Origin: Paracentrotus lividus
Lineage: Eukaryota; Echinodermata; Echinoidea; Camarodonta; Echinidae
Assembly: GCA_940671915.1 (NCBI GenBank)
Contig: CALNVZ010002100.1
Location: 1,427,005-1,491,004 of the forward strand
Direction: 5' to 3'
Length of the DNA stretch: 64,000 nt
The notes under the pieces were generated by a model. It saw nothing but the letters and a program-made list of their open reading frames with translations. It did not search any database and had not been told where the DNA came from. Of this stretch, positions 59,973-64,000 are shown piece after piece. The position numbers and the translations under genes are program-made. Numbering within the stretch: position 1 is the first letter of the stretch; every line of letters starts with the position of its first letter.

Positions 59973-60762
59973 AATCAGAGAATACTGGAACATCAGAGGT
60001 GAACTCTCTGAAGCAGATGGCATCATCTTCAAAGGCAGCAAGATATTAATACCTAAATCCATGAGAAGGTACATTCTAAACTTAGTGCATGAGGGTCACT
60101 TAGGGATAGAAAAGTGTAAGAAGCGCGCAAGAGAAGTTATCTATTGGCCAAGAATCAATGTAGACATAACTGAAATGGTTCAAAACTGTAACTCTTGCTT
60201 AACATACAGACCACAGCAACAGGCTGAAACACTAAATCCTCATGCAGTACCAAACAGACCCTGGGAAAAGGTAGCTGCAGACTTGTTCACACTTAATAAC
60301 AAAGAATACTTAGTCATAGTAGATTACTATTCACAGTACTTTGAGATATGTCCCTTAACTTCAACAGGTAGTAGAGCAGTGATAACTCATATGGAAGCAG
60401 TATTTGCTCACCACAGGACGCCAATGGAACTGATGTCGGACAACGGACCGCAGTTTGCAAGTCAGGAGTTCCAAAACTTTGCAAAAGAATGGGATTTCCA
60501 CCATACGACATCGAGTCCTCATTATCCACAATCCAATGCTGTGAAGATTGCAAAGAATCTCATACGCAAGGCACAGCACAGTGGACAGAATATTCGCAGA
60601 GCATTACAAGTCTATCGAAGCTCTCCTCTAGCTTGCGGAAGGTCTCCAGCAGAGCTACTCTTCAACCGCAGAATTAGGTCAAATCTTCCAATGGTAGATA
60701 ATCTCCTAGACAACCAACAAATCGACACTGAATTTGTTCGGGGAAGGAAGGAAGAAGAGTAA
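59955..60762 (+). pseudogene. Integrase with missing catalytic glutamate
   Basis: An HHCC zinc-binding N-terminus (LVHEGHLGIEKC to NCNSC) is followed by a catalytic core with the first Asp in AADLF and the second in MSDNGPQF. The third motif reads SPHYPQSNAVKIAKN: relatives have a short segment with the essential Glu between SN and AVK, so a small in-frame deletion near 60537 removed it. The frame ends at TAA 60760-60762, a nonsense codon, since the same frame continues as the integrase tail. Such integrase would insert element DNA into the genome. Confidence 0.85.
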
Positions 60763-61101
60763 GTGAAGCAGAAAGAGCGTTATGACAGACATGCTCAAGA
60801 CTTGAAAGAACTGAAACCAGGTCACAATGTCATGCTACAACACATGAAGACAAAGAATTGGTCAAAACGTGGTATTGTCAAAGCAGTCAAACCAAATAGA
60901 TCGTACTTGGTAGAGACTGAAACAGGAGAGATACGTCGAAGAAATAGACGACATCTCAGAGTTGATCCAAGACGACAAGCCCAGTCTAACTCATCTGATG
61001 ACTTCGAACTAGATGACGAAGATGACAACGCACCGAACAACGAGCATCTGCAGGAAGCGATACCTCTTCAGTTAGAACAACTAGAAGTGGACGACGAGTA
61101 A
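60763..61101 (+). pseudogene. Integrase C-terminal tail after a nonsense codon
   Basis: In the same frame as the integrase core. Reads KERYDRHAQDLKELKPGHNV with RGIVKAV and RRNRRHLR, the DNA-binding C-terminal fold of gypsy-type integrases. It ends in an acidic tail (DDFELDDEDDN) and TAA. Confidence 0.8.
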
Positions 61102-61474
61102 AACCACCAGATCGTTTGGACTATAAATAAAAAGCGATCTACAACTTTGTAAATAGTTAAAGCGAAATCACAAAGGACCTCTCGCGAGTGTTTTTTAGGT
61201 TTAGAGTTAGTTAAATAAAAGTATGAACTCTTAAAATAGCTATAATAGAGGAAAGCATTCTGTTATATTGAAATTGGAACACCTACTCAAACACCTAGCG
61301 AAAACCCTGGATTTGAAAGATATTATCATCAAGAACAAAACTCAAAGACTCAGTTGAAACTTTACAGGATTTATTATTATGCAAACAGCATGCATAAAAG
61401 AAGTTATTATATATATAAATGTGCATGCTAAAGATTCAAAAAGAAATATTGCATCATTCTTAAAGAAAGGGAGA

Positions 61475-61659
61475 TGTGGCGATATCTGTAAAGCCTACGT
61501 GATGATATGTATTGAACGTAGGCTAGCTATAGCAAAACATTAATGTGACCTCCCAGGCACGGGGTCAAAGAGTGCAACATCATGGCGAAGATCACATAAT
61601 AAACGTGACTGTAAACCTGCAACAACTCCCGTCTCTGCCTCCATCATTCTGATAAAACA
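61475..61659 (+). repeat. 3' LTR
   Basis: 185 bp, TGTGGCGATATC to GATAAAACA, with AATAAA at 61598-61603. It follows a purine-rich tract. Confidence 0.95.
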
Positions 61660-61941
61660 ATTGCACGATTTGTTTGTATGTCTGATCGCGATGAAGTCCT
61701 TAGCGCCTACGAGAGGATACAGCGTCGTCCAAAGTCGGCCAATGCTCAACCTAAAGTAACGATACGTACCGACCTACCAGCCGAATTAAAGAAAGCTCGC
61801 TACCAGCTTGAAAAAGAAGCCTACAATCTACGAAAAAACCAAAATATGTCAACAAGAATCCGACTAGTTGGTGTAAAGCTTGTACTGGAGCACAGGCCAA
61901 AATCACAGACACAGGCGACTTGGACTACATTTCATGAGTAA
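61660..61941 (+). pseudogene. LINE ORF1, 3' part
   Basis: Continues the RRM and C-terminal domain after the LTR element: ARFVCMSDRDEVLSAYERI, then KVTIRTDLPAELKKARYQLE and a conserved end with RLVG. TAA at 61939-61941. Frame and sense agree with the 5' part, so the LTR insertion is the only break. Confidence 0.85.
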
Positions 61942-62438
61942 CTATTGCCATCGGACGTTTAATGAACATGTAAACTTCCTTACAAGTGACTATATTTAGT
62001 TTGTCATATTCTCACTCGAGTGTGAGTTATATTTTTATAAGTACAGCTCTTATAATTATGTATTAATATAAATAATTTTATGCAATTCATATGTCATTGG
62101 ATTGCTACATTTCACACTGAATTGAAATATCTTGATTTGAAACACTTTTTATTGTATATGCCAGGTACATTCAACCGGTTCCCATATCAAACATTTCCCA
62201 AAATGTTTTAATATATTATAATTTTTTATGATAAGTGGTTCCAAATTCTTGATATCAAGAGGCTGAAATTCCAGTATTTCAAAAATGTAAACAGTTTAAT
62301 CAATTACGTAACATTTTTCATTCAGTTATCAAACATTTCAATAACCTGGCGGTTTGGGGATGGGGTTTTCCTTTATTTTGCGACTGTAAAACCAATTCGA
62401 TAAGAATACTAAACACTGAACTTTTGTTATTGGTGTGA
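61942..62438 (+). other. LINE inter-ORF spacer
   Basis: A+T-rich sequence between ORF1 and ORF2, with no other feature recognised. Confidence 0.6.
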
Positions 62439-64000
62439 GTGTTTGTATATCTATATGAGTGTTTGTTTCGTTGTTGTATGACTGGGTACAGATTGAATTC
62501 TTGTGGGTGCACCTTGAAAACAAATTCCTCAATTTGCTGCATATACTGTGACTGTTTTCACGATAAATCATGTTATATTATCCAAAATGTTTCTGATTTG
62601 AATTGGATATGCAAAGATTGTATCATTGGTATATTTCCTTTTAGTGTGCTTAGTGATGATGAATTTAAAGCTAACATATTAACTGCAAACTCCACAATTT
62701 CGTTCCAAAATTTCAATACCATCAGACTCGAATTGCTAAAAGATAACTTTAATACACTTGATGAGATTGACCCGGATTTACATTGTGATATTTTTAAGAG
62801 TAACGATTGCAACTATTACTTACCTCAGGAATTTGTTTCTAAATATGTCACAAAAGAAGAATATTTCTTTAGTACCATCCATTTTAATACTAGAAGTTTG
62901 CCAAAGAATTTCAATGATATTTCTGATTTCTTGTCGTCGATTAACTTTCCTTTTTCCATTATTGCTTTCACGGAAACATAGCTTCAAGAACATACGCCTC
63001 ATTGTTTCGATTTTTCTGGATATACTTTTGTTTACTCTAACAGAACACACAAGAAGGGTGGGGGTGTAGCTATCTTAGTAAAAGATTGCTTTGAATTCAA
63101 GATAAGAGATGACCTAAAAATGTGCAACGATAACATTGAATCCATTTTCGTTGAAATAAGTATATCTGAAAGAAAAAATATTATAGTTGGTACTATTTAT
63201 CGTCCACCTGCTTCTAACATTCCATGTTTTCTTGAGCAAATCGATGCTACTCTTAATAAGATTGGCAAAGAAAATAAAGACATTTATTTGATCGGCGATT
63301 TTAACATAAATTTACACAATTCACAAAATATTCCTGTTTCTGAATTCTTGAATATTTTCCAATCTAATGGTATATATCCTTTGATAGACAAACCCACCAG
63401 AATAACAAAGACATCAATATCTTTGATCGACAACATATTTACAAACGTTATCAATGATATTCGTTCTGGTTTTTTATACTGTGACATTTCCGATCACTTT
63501 CCAATTTTCCAAATTAATTGCGAATTTTCAACTCCTCATCTTAATATACGTACACGAAATTTTACTGAATCAAATATTACACAATCTTGCATTGCTTTGC
63601 ATTCATATGACTGGAGTTGTGTTTATAAATCAACAAATGTTGAACAGGCGTACAACATGTTCATTGATATCTTTTCTGAATTGTATGCTAAATATTTTAC
63701 TCTTAAGAAGAAAAGTAGGAAAGAAAAATCAATTCGTAAACCATGGATTAATAAATTTCTCTTCTCTTGTATCAATCGGAGAAATAAGTTGTACAAGCAA
63801 TTAACAGGCGCGGATCCAAGAAAGTCGAATTGAATGCATTTCGGGGGCCCAATTGTCTGGGGACAAAGAGCCGCTTTTGTTCCCAGACAATTGGGCCCCC
63901 GAAATGCATTCAATTCGATTTTCTTCGATCCGCGCCTGTCTTCTGCATTAAACAATAAGTATAAAGCTTATCGAAATAAAGTTACTTTTCTTTTAAGAAA
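62439..64000 (+). pseudogene. LINE ORF2 (PHD-like finger, APE endonuclease, start of RT)
   Basis: N-terminal Cys/His cluster (CGC, CCIYCDCFHDKSC, WICKDC) resembles a PHD finger. The endonuclease has HFNTRSLP, IIAFTET, IIVGTIYRPP, IYLIGDFNI, LIDNIF and ISDHFPIF, the usual APE motif order. TAG at 62979-62981 replaces the Trp expected after TET, so the reading frame is broken once. A 135-bp hairpin at 63804-63938 interrupts the linker. The frame then continues as YKAYRNKVTFLLR, the start of the RT region. The endonuclease nicks target DNA for target-primed reverse transcription. Confidence 0.9.
63804..63939. mobile_element. Near-perfect hairpin insert in LINE ORF2
   Basis: Arms of about 65 bp: ACAGGCGCGGATC, then AATTGAATGCATTTCGGGGG, CCCAATTGTCTGGG and their complements around a short loop. 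135 bp, so the LINE frame is the same on both sides, but a TGA lies inside. Much more symmetrical than its surroundings, hence young. Confidence 0.9.

Larger units (their letters stand above)
57892..61659 (+). mobile_element. Gypsy-like LTR retrotransposon, internally deleted
   Basis: 5' LTR, primer binding site, gag, protease, integrase, purine tract (aaagaaagggaga, ending at 61474) and 3' LTR are in order. Only about 3.77 kb long because reverse transcriptase and RNase H are missing. Flanks ATCGC and ATTGC are a 5-bp target duplication with one mismatch. It lies inside LINE ORF1 in the same orientation. Several frameshifts, one nonsense codon and a lost catalytic residue show it is dead, though its LTR ends could still serve in trans. 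Confidence 0.9.
57350..64000 (+). mobile_element. LINE (non-LTR retrotransposon), 3' end outside window
   Basis: ORF1 (coiled coil plus RRM) is followed by ORF2 with a PHD-like finger and an APE endonuclease. The reverse transcriptase begins at the window edge. It carries an LTR retrotransposon in ORF1, a nonsense codon in ORF2 and a hairpin insert before RT. The ORF content suggests a CR1/L2/Jockey-group LINE; the clade is not settled without RT. The 5' boundary lies somewhere between 56950 and 57350. Confidence 0.8.

Overview
This 64 kb window looks like nuclear DNA of a metazoan, most likely a marine deuterostome and probably an echinoid echinoderm. Supporting points are spliced genes with GT-AG introns, vertebrate-like TXNL1 and GTF2E2 orthologues, an A+T-rich background with many long poly-G/C runs, and a very dense load of small DNA transposons, SINE-like repeats, an LTR element and a LINE of the kind seen in sea urchin genomes. 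The organism is an inference; no species can be read from the sequence.

Layout. (1) 0.58-3.74 kb, + strand: the last two exons of a Q50, probably PRD-class, homeobox gene. The large terminal exon changes reading frame several times. (2) 6.87-20.75 kb, + strand: a complete eight-exon TXNL1 gene (thioredoxin domain plus PITH domain, 286 aa). (3) 33.83-35.09 kb, - strand: the last two coding exons of GTF2E2 (TFIIE beta), convergent with TXNL1. (4) 35.5-43.1 kb: a gene-free junction filled with nested repeats. (5) 43.53-48.20 kb, + strand: a second copy of TXNL1 exons 5-8 only. (6) 55.22-56.55 kb, - strand: a second copy of the last two GTF2E2 exons. (7) 57.3-64 kb, + strand: a LINE split by a 3.8 kb gypsy-like LTR retrotransposon.

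The main feature is a tandem segmental duplication. Unit A (about 13.34-35.51 kb) and unit B (about 43.08-56.95 kb) each run from TXNL1 intron 4 to a GTF2E2 intron. A tandem duplication with both ends inside genes leaves an orphan GTF2E2 tail (unit A) and an orphan TXNL1 tail (unit B). By eye the 596 aligned coding bases differ at 13 positions, 12 of them synonymous, although introns look about 8-12% diverged. Both orphan tails therefore look selectively constrained or recently homogenised. An assembly artefact joining two haplotypes is the main alternative.

Because each unit serves as the empty-site control for the other, many unit-specific insertions can be dated relative to the duplication and their target-site duplications read directly: TTAA-flanked Kolobok-like elements, TA-flanked mariner-like MITEs, an 8.36 kb insertion with an 8-bp duplication, and inside it a 5.9 kb Foldback-like element whose inverted ends are arrays of a 14-bp minisatellite.
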